From contig PUFA01000003.1 in NCBI GenBank assembly GCA_003508835.1, forward strand, positions 24,495,001 to 24,559,000: DNA of 64,000 bases. The letters run 5' to 3'. Every line of letters begins with the position of its first letter. Position 1 is the stretch's first letter. Below the pieces are notes generated by a model that did not search any database, was not told the DNA's origin, and was given only the letters and a program-made list of their open reading frames with translations. The DNA comes from Eonycteris spelaea (Eukaryota; Chordata; Mammalia; Chiroptera; Pteropodidae). Shown here in pieces: positions 1-11,949 of this stretch. The position numbers and the translations under genes were made by a program.

Positions 1-3000
1 CTAAGAGTTAAAGAGCTCTCACAATGGGATTATAGAACAGCCAACAAAGTTAAATAAAATAGATTCACTTCTAAAAACTTACATTCTATAGCAGGCCCTC
101 TAAAGACACACATTTTTATTTTTTATTTTTGGTAAACTGTCTGAAACAAAACTATATACCTCTTTTTTTCTAAATAATCCACTGGGAAGAATAAAAAGTA
201 TGACATGTCAATGAGGAGTTGGGGATAGATTTGCACTTATGGTTACTTCAATATTGATGAAAGAATATAAAGTAAATTGCTTCCCAATCAAGTCATAGTC
301 AAGGAAGTGTTAGCCTCAGACACATTCATGACTATTTTGTCCTCTTTCTCTAGGGATTCTAGACTAGGTAACCACAATACTACCAGAGAACTTGGCTGGT
401 TACTAAGAAACAATGTCAGAGTTAATAGTCTCTAAGGAGAAAATGTCAAATCAAACCAAAGATGTCTTCATTGCAGTTATTATACTAGAAAAATTTACTA
501 ACTCACACTGAAGTAATAAATAATGGTCAAAGTTAAGGCCACATCAGCTGCATTCTTGCTTAAATGTTTCAATTAAGAGATTGTCACAGCCTTGAATTGC
601 TTCCGTCGTTCCCATCCATGACTGCTAGAAGAGGGAGTGGAGAGAACTGGGGAACCCATAAAGTTCCTCGCCAGAAGAGTTTCACACGGCAGTTTTCCAG
701 TCTGTGTTACCAACAATGAATGCGCATTCCTGTTCCCCACAACTTGCTGTCTGCCAAATTCATCCCTGGAAAGTCACACCACCCTTCCCCAAATATGGTG
801 CTCGGAGACACATCTGAGATGTTTGTTTGTATTGCTGTTTATTGTTTTGGTTTTTGTCTTTTACTGATGAGAGGAAAGGCAGGCCCAAGGTGAAAAAGCG
901 TGCCTTGACTTCTTGAGGAAGCGGACCCAGGTACCAGGCAGCATTCACTGAAGTCACCAACATGAGGAACCTCGTGTTTTCTTTCCTGTCTTCGTTTCTA
1001 CAGCTGGAATTTGTGTTCCTGCTTAGAGTAGATCTTATTATTCCATTGGAAAGCTATTCTCCTATGGGTCCACTGAGGCTCTTAAACTCATTGGTCACTG
1101 GATGGCCTCTTATTGGTCTTTTGTTATTTCCTTTTGTGTGAATCTGTTTGTCAGAGAAGGAGGGTGGTAATGGAGGTGAACCACTCAAGTCTTAACTTTA
1201 TAAGTCCACCTAAATGTCAGATCCCAAAATGTTCAAATCTCTGAGCTACAAGGCAATGTCTAATGACTAGACCTACTTCAAGGTCATTTCAATACTTTAG
1301 CAGTGGGGTACGTTTGGATGGAGACCAAGACAGACCAAATTATCCTATGTCTTGTTTTATAGAGAAAGGGGTTAGAGTAAAGTTCCAGAAAGTCTAGCAG
1401 AAACACCCCTGAAGAAAATGATGAAAAAAGACAAAATTTGTATTTCTCACTCTGCACCTCTCTGTGGGGCTCTTCCCCACAGATGCTCTGTGCCCTAATG
1501 AAGCCCCATCGGAGGTAAAGTTTACAGCTTTTTCCTCTCTGAGCCGCTCCCTTGGGTCTGTAACTTTTGAAACGGTTCTGTCAAATGGCTCTATCCAGGT
1601 ACTAGATTCTTTTGATTCTGCACCCAAATATCCAGGTTAGCTAATATTTTTATTAGCTCAAGTTACTGCACTAACAGGTAATTTGCTATTGTGTTTCCCT
1701 CCTGGGTAGCAGATGCACATTCTAGCAGGAGCTCTCTAAATATATTTTGATTAAAAAGAGTGGTCCTCAAGGATATTAATTCCAGTTCAGTAAGGGAGAT
1801 ATTTTGGGGCAGATGAAGTCTTTTGGCTCCTAAACCACACTGGGAGGAGGCAGTGACTGCATGCTCTGACTCTACAAAGTCTTGCCCTAAAGGTTTGTGC
1901 TCTATTAATATAAGACACATGATTTCCCCGATAATTGCTTTTATCTACCACTTGATATTTGCCATAGAGGCACAATCTCCAGAATTGCCGAGGGCAACTG
2001 TCTTGATTAAAACCAACATCACTTTAAATCTACACATTTTAAAAGCATAAAAGCACACAAGTTACATTTTACCCGTTTCCGATTTATGATGTTTCCTGCA
2101 GACATGTTTTATCATAAAGGCTTTTGCAATACAAATATACAAGCTTCTTTCTTCTATTTTAGAATAAATGATCATTGTCTGACATTCTCTTCCAAATTCC
2201 TTTCCATCAGCATTTTACCATCATTTTAAAAAGCTCCCTTTTCCTGAACTCTAATCAAAGTTATGGGTTCCCCTCTTAATATTATAATATTAAGACATAC
2301 AAACATTTGAATACTTTTCCCCTGATCTTCAATTTTCATACTCCAATCTGCAATTTCTTGTACCTTTATATTTTCTCCTCTCTTTTGTATTTTTTTCCTT
2401 TGATGGTTCTTTCTGAGAGACACTGCTGAAAACCTTTCCCATCTTCCTAAACACTGTTCTTTCCTTGGTGTTAAGCTATAGATGATAGAGGTTCCACATA
2501 CTACTTGTCATTCCCATCCTTTGCTCTAAGGTATACTAGAGACAGACAAGGGATAGTGAGAGAGCTTAGGGGTTTCATTGGGAGAAATCCAATAGAGAAC
2601 ATTTTTAAAAGAGTAAATGATCTATGGTTAAATAAGTATTTTGAGGGTTAGAAAGATTAATGTCTTCAGTACTAGACACACAAAGAACATTAATGGTTCT
2701 TCTAATCTTGATTGATTAGGGTGACAATTGTTTTTCCTGACAAAATCCTAAAATAATATCTACCAAACAAATAAAGAAACCAAAGGGTCATAAATTAATT
2801 CCAAAAGGTTTTAGTTCCAATTCACAACATGAGGTAACAGTAGGGAAACTTGCAAGAGTATGAATGTGACTTCCTAGGAGCAGTATCAGTCAATTGCAGA
2901 AGAAATCATAAAAACTACACACGGCTCAGCATGGTATCTACTAAAGGATAGGATCTTAATCTTTTTCTTCCATTATCCTAAAGAAATACCTGTGCCATTA

Positions 3001-4040
3001 AAATTCAGATTAATCATTTACTCATGGTATAATTATTTTTAATTATTTCTGATTTAGACAAAGATCTTAAGATATGTTTCCATGTTTTTACTGTCTCTGC
3101 TTTATTTGTTTGATTTTGTTTCCCCTTGCTCAAAAGAGTAAACTTTCAGTTTATTTTGTTTTATTCATTTTACCATTAATGGATACCCTATTATCTAGGA
3201 TTAATGGTACTATCCATCTAATTGCCCGTGGTAGGAAACCTGGATTCATTTTTCTTAAAATTAATATACTAAATCTTATAACTTTTTTCATCAAACTTTT
3301 TATATGCTCTTCATTAAGCAACATCTGAATACAACTAATCAACTGGGTACTTACTATAGATCATCTATAAATTCTGCCAGTTGATTTGATAGTTCTATCT
3401 TCAGGGCCTACAGTATGATGCCATCAAAATCCCTCTCTTGCTGATCTAGCCATATTAGATTTCAGCCTCACCAGTTGTAGAAGCCAATTCTCTTTACAGT
3501 CAGCAGATGAATTCTTGCCCTCATGAGAAAATTGGTGAGTCATGATCATCTAGACTGATCCTACTCAAGCGTTATTGGGTAATCAGAAGCCATAGAACTA
3601 TTCAATTTTATTTCAAAGATGGATAATTGCATTTTGTTTAGATTCTGAGGACATCATGGAACATAAAACGCCATTTAAAAAGCTTTTACATGGATGACGC
3701 AGGACAAAGAACTAAGAGCAAATATTCTAACTTGGTAATCTTCCTTATGAGACTTAACACTATTTTTTCATGAGAGATCTGTGTTTTAGGAGACACGTTT
3801 CCTCTCATTTAGCATTCTAGGGTGTCAGATTTTTTGTTGTGATAGTGGAAGTGTTGTTGTTCAGTGACAGGAATATGTAACTTCGATAGAAGAAAGGGTG
3901 GGCTGATCACAGTGCTTTTAGTTACTATCAATAAGAAAGTTATCTAAGTCACCTACCTCGAAAACCCTGCCCTGTAATAAGGACTCCAAATCTTAATCTG
4001 ACTCCTTTAAAGGAGGCGTATCTCTGATTGGTGAAAATAT
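1..4040. other. Single-copy AT-rich sequence, no gene recognised
   Basis: No coding frame over 107 residues and no domain-like translation is seen on either strand. I recognise no repeat family with confidence. Short T-rich and A-rich runs occur throughout. It reads as ordinary intergenic or intronic mammalian DNA. Confidence 0.6.
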
Positions 4041-4044
4041 AGAG

Positions 4045-4230
4045 GAAAGAACACGGGTTTTGTGTTGATGACATATGTAGACTCAAATTGGGATTCAGCC
4101 CTTAACTCTCTGAATTAGCCTTGCATATAAAAGTGGATACTCAAATTGGTATTTCAAGGTTATACAGGAAGAGGTACACAATAGAAACTCAAGGGTAGTT
4201 TTCATTATCATTACTATTATTTCTACTTCT
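4045..4230 (+). repeat. MIR SINE, diverged
   Basis: The order of blocks follows the MIR consensus: an ACGGGTTTTG-like start, an ATTCAGCCCTTAACTCT block, a TAAAAGTGGATACTC block corresponding to the usual TAAAATGGGGATAAT, and a 3' end running into TTATCATTACTATTATTTC. Divergence is high, as expected for a mammal-wide tRNA-derived SINE. No coding role. Confidence 0.6.
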
Positions 4231-4257
4231 GTATAATCCCACTCCCTCACGCCCCCC

Positions 4258-4279
4258 AAACAAAAACAAAAACAAAAAC
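4258..4279 (+). repeat. Short (AAAAAC)n simple repeat
   Basis: About four units of CAAAAA follow a C-rich stretch. Possibly the remnant of an A-rich retroposon tail, but no body is recognisable upstream other than the MIR. Confidence 0.7.
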
Positions 4280-4494
4280 CTAAGAATTTATCAGAAAGCT
4301 AAGCCAAGCTTGGAATCTCTTGAACTGAGCATCATGAGATTCAGAAATAGCAAGATGATGTAGGGATCTTCTGGTACATATATATCATAAAGACTAAAAT
4401 AGAGAATTTAATTTGCATAGGCTTTTTTCCTAAAACTAGCCATGGGTCACATGATTTGAATATCACAGTTTAATGCTGTTCATTTGTAGCTCTT

Positions 4495-4625
4495 GAGATT
4501 CATTCATTCACATCTGTATTTCCTACAATGTGCTAGGCACCGTGTTGATCACTGAGAAACTCTTAGGAGCAATTTTACAGATATATCAAGAGGATTAAAC
4601 CAGAGGAAAGAGATCTCTGAACAGG
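4495..4625 (-). repeat. L2 LINE 3' end, antisense
   Basis: Reads ATTCATTCACATCTG then AATGTGCTAGGCACCGTGTTG, the reverse complement of the L2 3' terminus (tail TGAATGAA, and the block CAGTGCCTGGCACATAGTAGG). Old and diverged. Confidence 0.5.
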
Positions 4626-4629
4626 TAAT

Positions 4630-7190
4630 GGCCCCCATGATTCAAAATGTTTCAGACTGATAACGGATTGACATGTACCTCGTCTAAGCAATCTACCAGA
4701 CTGACTTTCCCTTTTCCCTTGGTTGATAAAACCTAGACATAAGACAGCCTCCCTAAAACCTCCAGAATCACTTTAGAATAGTATTATTTGAATAATTGAC
4801 CCTGAGCAAGGAAGTAGTATTCCATGGCAAGATATCTATATATATCTGGATATACCTCCTTGGACCAAATCTGCTTAGTATTAGGTCTCATGGTTCATCT
4901 GTGAGTACAAGTGTTAGCTGTTGGGTCACATTATATCTGCAGATGTGGGCACCACTCTTGTTCAAAGCACAGCCCCGAGTGAGCAATTTCTCTGGCCTTG
5001 CAGCCCCACGGTTTTTGAGAGCATTCGAGAAATGGCATGAGTCACAGAAAGAGGAAGAAAATTTCACCCAAAACTTTTTAAATCCTCCTCTAAGTGGTAT
5101 ACCCCCCCTCACACAGTGATTTATTTCTAGTTAACTTGCTAATAAAGAGACATTCTCTTTCTTTTGGCAAAAATTTCGCCCGACAATCAGCTGAGTATCC
5201 TGTCTAGACTTGACTCCAGCTTCTACATGAAAAAAAGGCTGTTGAGGGCCTCCTGATCTGACATTTGCCTGGTGAACAGAAAGACTTTTAAGTGTAACTA
5301 CAGTTCTGTTGACTATTGTTGGTGAAAAGGATTTAATTAAGAAAATGGTGGGGACCCATTAAAACTTCCTACTGTGTATTAATTCATTGATTCATTTAAA
5401 ATAAGTTTTTGGAACAGTGATAGGTAAATGAAAGGCTCTAGAAATGTACAGATGACTCCATCTCATACTCCTAAGAATCAGATGTGCAAGCAAAGATTCA
5501 TATTTTGAAGTTGAGTGTCTAACAGAACGTTAGCCCGAAGTAAAGAACAAGAGACAACTTTGTATCTTTTGCTTCCCATTCTGAGCCTAGGCTGAGTTGT
5601 TGCTCCAGGAATCGGGCATTTGGGACTTTAACTCAGGGATGTGAAGTTTATACAGAGAACACAGGGTTCTGCCACACTGCATTCCCTTCACCATGTATCC
5701 TGGCAAGGAGTACTGTCTGCTTGAAGGAAAATCATGGAACATGCAACTCTCAGGTCTTTAACTTGGCTATTCCCTCTGGACAGCTTTTTCTAATTCATGC
5801 AACAGTAAGCTGATGTTCCTGAAGCTGGAGTATGTGATACAAGAGGAGAGATCCAAAAGGCCACCTTCTCCTTGGGGAGAAACAAAATCAAAAGCCAGCA
5901 GCCTCTGCATGCATTTTCCATCTAAACATTAGAAGGAATCCAGGTACCAGGCTCTGAAGTGGAAACCAGATAGCAGCATAAAGGTTTGAAGCCATGGATT
6001 GAAGCCAGAAGGGATCAATTCCTTGATCGGATTGTTGAGCTACAACAACTATAATGGGTATAGGTGTCCTAGTTTATGGGTGAGATGGGGGGCCATGTCA
6101 CCAAGCCAGCCTGATGGGGACAGGTGTCAAAAAGGGAGTGAATTTGAGCTGTGTGATGGAGGGGAAAAATGAGAAAAGAGAATTCCAGATGGAAGAACTA
6201 TCTCTGCGAAGCCTCCAAGGGGTGGAAGACCACGGAGTGATGAGACTACACAAGACCCTGCACTTAAGGTACATGGGTGATGAGGGGCAGGGTTGTGGGA
6301 GCCAAGATACAAAAAGAGAGGAAGACCCGCTCCTGAAGACAAGGCCCACAATGCTGTTCAGCACCTCTCAGATAATTACTAGGACAATGATTTCCTCTTA
6401 GACGGAAATACTTCTGTGCTTACACGTTTGCTTTTATTAAATAATTGAATCTATATACGCAACATACAAGTTTCTCTTTTTGACTTGGTTGGTGCAGAAG
6501 CTCCGGGCTCTGATGTAAACAGACCACAACTTGGCTCACCACATTTTATTCCTAGGATGTTCTGCTATTGCCCTTGACCTAATGTGATTCTAAGGCATCT
6601 GGAGCCCTGTGTGTTAAATCACCATAAATCTGTTTTAGAAAGTAATTAGAATATGAGTGAACATAGAAATAATATATACTAGTATCTTCTGTTTAACATC
6701 GAATGGTAAATGTTTCTTGAGCACCTCTGATAGTCCGCACTATTAGTTGAAGAGTCAGAAGTACAAGGTTTAGTTTCAGCATTCATTTGTTAGTTTGTAA
6801 TCTATTTGAGACTGTAACTCACGTGCAGATGACATGATAGTACAAGGCATTATATTCAGGGTTAATATTTGATTTTTTTCCCCATGAGAGTACTTGCAAT
6901 GAAAACATTTTCGTACTTCTCCTTTGGGTGGTATAGAACCAGTGCTCTAAACCTGCTGAGTTCTCCATCTGCTGCTCAGATGCCTTCAAACTCTCCCTCA
7001 GGACAGCCATCTCATTGCCCCACAATCCAGCAACTGAGGACTTTATGCTAGGCGCAACAGGGACCTGTGCTCTGGTCCCTGTTTGATCTGATAGGATGGT
7101 GACCATGCTCTCTGACTTTTATTAAGATGTTGACTATCAGCCCTGAGTCTGTATTAGATCCTAAATGATCTGTCTTAACAATATCATCGC
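4630..7190. other. Single-copy sequence with a possible L2 scrap
   Basis: No gene recognised. At about 5378-5490 a stretch beginning AATTCATTGATTCATTTAAA resembles an antisense L2 3' end (low confidence). Open frames of 95 and 88 residues overlap on opposite strands at 6098-6401 and show no domain or splice context. Confidence 0.5.
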
Positions 7191-7194
7191 TATA

Positions 7195-7325
7195 AGTAAT
7201 AATGGCTGTTATTAGTTAATCACATACTATGCTCTAGTTTCACATGCATGATTACCCATTGAGGGATTCATTCTTATTCCCATTTTACAAATGAGGCAAT
7301 AGGCTGAGGCAGTATAAACAACTCA
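7195..7325 (-). repeat. MIR SINE, antisense fragment
   Basis: Contains CATACTATGCTCTAG, then CCCATTTTACAAATGAGGCA followed by AGGCTGAGGCAG. These match the reverse complement of the MIR 3' half (the CTCATCTGTAAAATGGGG block). Diverged. Confidence 0.7.
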
Positions 7326-7329
7326 AGCC

Positions 7330-8640
7330 AGGAAAAGCACCTAAGACCAGAGCAGCCAATTTTCCAAACCTGATAAGTTGGATTCCATGTTTGGAAAAGG
7401 CTTTGTTGTCCTGGGTGGATGCTCAAAGAAGCAGCACAGGAGAGTGAGAGCAGAGAGCTCAGAGGGTTTGGCTCGCCTTTGATATTCCTGGCTGGAAGGG
7501 AAGGGACATCGAGGCATGTTAGCTGGGTGGATGCATCTTGCTTACACATTCTTCACGTGTCACTCTGGATTCTTCCATTTTTAGTTGCTCTCTAACCTGA
7601 TCATAATAAGAACTCTGGAAGCTGTGTCCACTTTTTTTTTTTTAGGTCACTAATATATTTTGCAGTAAGTTCAGCTACAGCAGAGTAAATTGGGGCTTCT
7701 TGGCCCCCAAAGGCACCATCTGGTTCAGAAAACAACAGTGTATGCCCTTCGGATTATTTTCCCTTAGGAAATTCCTCCTTATCTGCTGCCTGGCTGCTAA
7801 CTTAAGGATGATTTTCAGACTTTCTATTCTAATCATTTTGTGCTGTCATTTTTTTTTGTTTGTTTTGTTTAGTTCACAAAGAAAAAAGATACCTCTTGTA
7901 AAATATACACAGGTTTAGTCTAGCAATAATAAAAAAAAAACTTTCTCAGACTTCAAGGACATGAACAAGTTGATAGTTCACAGTTAAGAGGAGATTTGAG
8001 CAATTCAGAGAACAATTTAGAGCAGATTAATTGGAGACCCATTGTGGAAGCAAAGGAGTTTGAAATAGAAGGAAGAATCAAAGGAAAAAAAGATGCTCTT
8101 TTGTTGTTGTTCTCTTTCTCACTTTCAATTCTTTCCTGAAAGAAGTGATGAGCATGAAGTTTAAGCTTTAGGCATAACTGAAAAACTTTGGAACGATTAG
8201 GCGACGTGGGGTCGTGGGCTCTACAATTTCAAAATAAGAATTCACCACATTGAAGAGCAAAGATTAAAAAGGTCTCCATCAGTGGTATTAAACCCTGTGG
8301 TTTCATAAAGTGCCCTCGTAATTCTGAACACACTCTCCACCCCAACACCCAGATAAGTGGTCAGTCTATGCCTTATGAAAATGTTGTTGTCCTCTATTCA
8401 CTCTCTTTGGTGGCCACGATTTGTTCTTTCTCACTCAGATGTGAAAAATCCCAAAGCTTTCCCATCCTCCGTCTCTTATTGCCACCCACCAGACCTTATG
8501 TCAGTCCAGAGTCCCAAACAACATCATTAAAGGGAAGGGGAAAAAAAATCCTATACAGATTGGCTGGCTCCCTGTCCTGGGCTGGTTCAGGCAGCTCTTG
8601 GCTTAGATACCCTGTCTTCCAAACACAATCTGTTTCCAAG
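7330..8640. other. Single-copy sequence, nothing recognised
   Basis: Short T10-T12 and A10 runs occur at about 7632, 7850 and 7930. No repeat family or coding exon could be supported. Confidence 0.5.
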
Positions 8641-8649
8641 ATTCCCAGG

Positions 8650-9000
8650 CGAGTTCAGGTTCAAGAGAGAGCTGGGTCTTAACTTCACCAAACTCAGTTT
8701 TTTTCTCTGTTCTCCTCCACCTAGACCCATTTGCCCACACTCAAGTTATCGCCTGCGTGACTAAACCGTGTTCTTGGCTCTGGAAGAGTTGCCTGTCCTC
8801 TCCTGGCTTGGTGTTTTATTTCTTTGGCCAATGGGCCAAGAGAGACTCCACTTTATGTCTGTAACACAGGGCGGCCCTCAGGATTAAAGCCCGTTCGTCC
8901 CCACCCTACATGGCCCCCGGCTGCTGTTCTTACTCGGCTCCTGCGGCTCCTCTCACTACCAGCTGCCAGTTCTCAAGGTAAATAAAGGTGCCCCACATTT
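8650..9000 (+). promoter_or_regulatory. GC-rich promoter-like or LTR-like segment
   Basis: An otherwise AT-rich region turns GC-rich here. A CCAAT motif sits inside a perfect inverted repeat, TTGGCC (8824-8829) and GGCCAA (8834-8839). About 60 bases downstream is GATTAAAGCCCGTTCG, which resembles a degenerate TATA-type box, and an AATAAA signal lies at 8981-8986. The order CCAAT, TATA-like, AATAAA is that of a retroviral-type LTR (U3-R), but it also fits a small promoter with first exon: CAAG/GTAAAT at about 8975-8984 could be a splice donor. No TG...CA ends or target duplication could be fixed. Confidence 0.3.
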
Positions 9001-9264
9001 GAGCTTAGAAAACTTGTTTTCCTTGCAAGTCAAGTTCTTTTTCTTTCCCTCTCTTAATTCTCAGTGTGATGACTGTGTTCAGAATGACTGAGGTTTCCAG
9101 AAATCAGACCTTTAGACAAATGTGATTGCTAACATTATCATTCATTGAAATACCCTTGAGGCTCCTCTGGGTCCAAAGAATGCTTGAAAATTGTGGGAAC
9201 AATGCCATGTCAACTAGCCACAAAAGCTTTTTAATAAAATAGTTTAATTGTCTTTTAATTACAG

Positions 9265-9600
9265 TGTTTATAAATTATAGTTTAATTTTGAGATGACTGT
9301 AGGTTCACATACAGTTGTAAGAAGCAGTACAGAGAGATCTCATATACCTTTTACTCTGTTTCTCTCAATGGTAACACCTTGCAAAGCTGTGGCAGAATAC
9401 CACCACCTGGACCTTATCAATACGATCCACCAATCTTATTTGGATCTCCCTAGTTTTGTATGCACTTGTATGTGTGTGTGTATTTAGTTCTATGCCATCT
9501 TATCACATGTATGGATTCCTATAATCTCCAATAGTCTGGACTATACAATAGTTTCATCACCACGGAGCATGAACTACATAACCAAAGAAATTATTGCCAA
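9265..9600 (-). repeat. L1M LINE 3' untranslated region, antisense
   Basis: Matches the well-known L1M 3' UTR read in reverse: TTTGAGATGACTGTAGGTTC, GTACAGAGAGATCTCATATA, GGTAACACCTTGCAAAGC, then TTTAGTTCTATGCCATCTTA and TTTCATCACCAC. Strongly diverged and lacking ORF2. Confidence 0.8.
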
Positions 9601-9841
9601 TCCATAAATATTTGATTTTGTACCTGGATAGGAGGTCGAGCGATGAAGACAATTAGGCTCTCTGAAAATAGAATCTGAATAAAAGATGAAAGTAAATGTT
9701 GTCCAGGGACATAAATGGCCAAGGAACCCATTTTAAAAAGTCAAGAATTTTTTTAAGAGACTATTTTATAAAGCTGTATATAATAATTCATTCCAATTTT
9801 CACACATTCAAATAACCAGATTTTATATTATTTTTCTCCTT

Positions 9842-9990
9842 TAGCAAATGACTTAACTTTTCTCAGATGGAGTTTTTCATTTGTAATATGTGGATAATTA
9901 TACCTATTTGTGGGGCAACTGAATATGAAATAAAATAATATGGAAGAAAGTACTTAAAAATGGTAAAGTACTACTACTACTAAAAGTATT
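9842..9990 (+). repeat. MIR SINE fragment
   Basis: GCAAATGACTTAACTTTTCTC, a stretch corresponding to CATTTGTAATATGTGGATAA, and the 3' part running through ACTACTACTAC correspond to the central and 3' MIR blocks. Confidence 0.6.
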
Positions 9991-9999
9991 GTGATGATT

Positions 10000-10930
10000 T
10001 CCATGACAAGAACACAAGTAATGAATAATTTGTCCAACATCAAGAGAACCTTCCAGGATATTACTATATAGTTAATATTAGTTTATCTTACCTACTATGC
10101 ATTACTACTCTTATAGGCCTATAAAATGGTCACTGATGCTCTTTATGATAATTCATGGAAGCTGAAAAACTCTGAAGCATCTTGTATTTCATCCAAGGAA
10201 GATCCCACTGAAAGCTTTCAAAATTTTGGAGATATAAAAGCTCTTAATCCAATTTGCAAATATAGTGACACCCAGAAATATACAATGACTTTTGAATCTG
10301 TTATTCATATACTATTCTATTCTAAATCTTTGACATAATCTTTCAAATATATAGCAATTGTGAGTTTCCACTTTAATATCTGATTAAGCAGGACACTGGA
10401 TTCCTTAAGAAGCTGGTGCCTCAGAGAGAGGGCAGCTTGGCAAAGTGTGGCAGGAGAGACATCATGAACCAAAAGCTATGAGTCCCAGAACAGGCTCTGC
10501 TACTCAATACAAATCCCTTCACCTCTCTGAGTTTCATGAGGGCCTAATGGGTTAACCCATCAAATTCTTCTGATACTATATGTCTGTGTTTCCGGGAAGT
10601 ATTGAAGCAGTCCTGGCTACTAGTGCCTGTCTTCATCAGCATTCAGGAAAGTGGAAACACCAAATCAAACACATGCCTTGTGCATGAAAGTTCACTTATA
10701 GGACAATTCATTAGTCATATTACTTTTATTTCTATCATTTAATGTGAGGTTAAGTTTTTTAAACAACTTTTATGGACCCCTCTTTTTTCGAATACCCCCT
10801 TCCACCAAACAGAAACCACCCTGGAAGGAACAGATTTTAGTGAAAGTTTTTGGAAACAGGGCCTTGCCCGAAAGGCTCTATTTAAACACCACTTTTAGTG
10901 TGAGATGCCAAATCCTCAGCTCTATGCACT
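10000..10930. other. Single-copy sequence, possible MIR scrap
   Basis: A block at about 10470-10560 (GGCTCTGCTACTCAATAC, CACCTCTCTGAGTTTCATGA) may be a further MIR core. The rest is unrecognised. Confidence 0.4.
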
Positions 10931-10934
10931 GCTT

Positions 10935-11240
10935 CATTAGTTATTAATGAGGCAACATATTTGTTCAAAATTTATGATTGTTGATTTGCTCCCATCACTG
11001 TATGAAATATGAACATAGCATTTGTACTTGCAACCATTTGCAGACATTAGATTGTGTATTTGCATATTCATGAGCACTCATAAATGTTTAAGGAGCCAGC
11101 ACAGAAAGCATGGGAGCTGTCAGCCAGCCAGTACAAAGGCATATTTACAGCGTTAATAAGTATTTGAGTTTATAGGCCAAAACGATGAGTAACAAATTAA
11201 GTGAATTTCTGGTTTGCCTATTGCAAGGAACTAGGGATTT
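10935..11240. promoter_or_regulatory. Candidate conserved non-coding element
   Basis: A repeat-free stretch of mixed composition, without the decay and simple runs of its surroundings. It carries a perfect octamer ATTTGCAT at 11058-11065 (the POU/Oct motif), followed by ATTCATGAGC and several TTAAT-type cores. That this is conserved is an inference from texture only; no alignment was made. Confidence 0.3.
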
Positions 11241-11769
11241 TGCCATTTTTTTAAAGCTTTGCAAACTTAAAATTTATTTCATAGATGCTGAATAAATGCT
11301 TATTGTTTACTCCAAAATGTATGGCCTCTGTGCAAAGAAATTCCTAAGAGTGTCAGGCTTTAGAGATTTTATTTTCAAGTTTGCCGATTCATAGTTTCTC
11401 TGCCTTGGGTTTCCCTTCTATCAAAGAAAGTAATGTGAAAAAGCAAATGTGTCACATACGGAGCCAAAATTACTTTCTATTTTAGTTCCATCAAGGAATT
11501 TGGACAAACATGAAATGTCCTGGTATTACAACACCAGCTAATGTAGTTGACTTTGTCAATCTATGAAAACTTGGGCCTGGAGGTGAAAAGGTGCATGGAG
11601 CATTCATGGACAACAAGAAGGATAGGCATAAAACAACCAACTAACAAACACCTAACGTACAAATAATCCATATATATAAATGATCACCAACATCTCATCG
11701 AACCCATTCTATTATAGAAAACTTCACCTCTTGCATAGTAAAAAAACGTAGGAACTTTTGGAAGTCTTA

Positions 11770-11945
11770 CAAATAGATAATGGGGAAACTATTAACTTGG
11801 ATCCCTACCTCACACCATACACACAAACAAATAAATTCCAGTTGTATTAAAATAACTGAACTTGAAAGGACTAGCTATAAAGTATAGATGACATAAAACC
11901 AATACAGGAAAATATCTTCATGACCTCAGGGTAAGGAAGAAAGAT
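11770..11945 (+). repeat. L1 ORF2 C-terminal fragment
   Basis: Contains ATCCCTACCTCACACCATAC, a stretch corresponding to the L1 block about extending a flank from RNA, and GAAAATATCTTCATGACCTC followed by AGGGTAAGGAAGAAAGATTT. These match the conserved region near the 3' end of L1 ORF2. The reading frame is broken and the element stops abruptly at about 11945. Confidence 0.75.
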
Positions 11946-11949
11946 TTAA

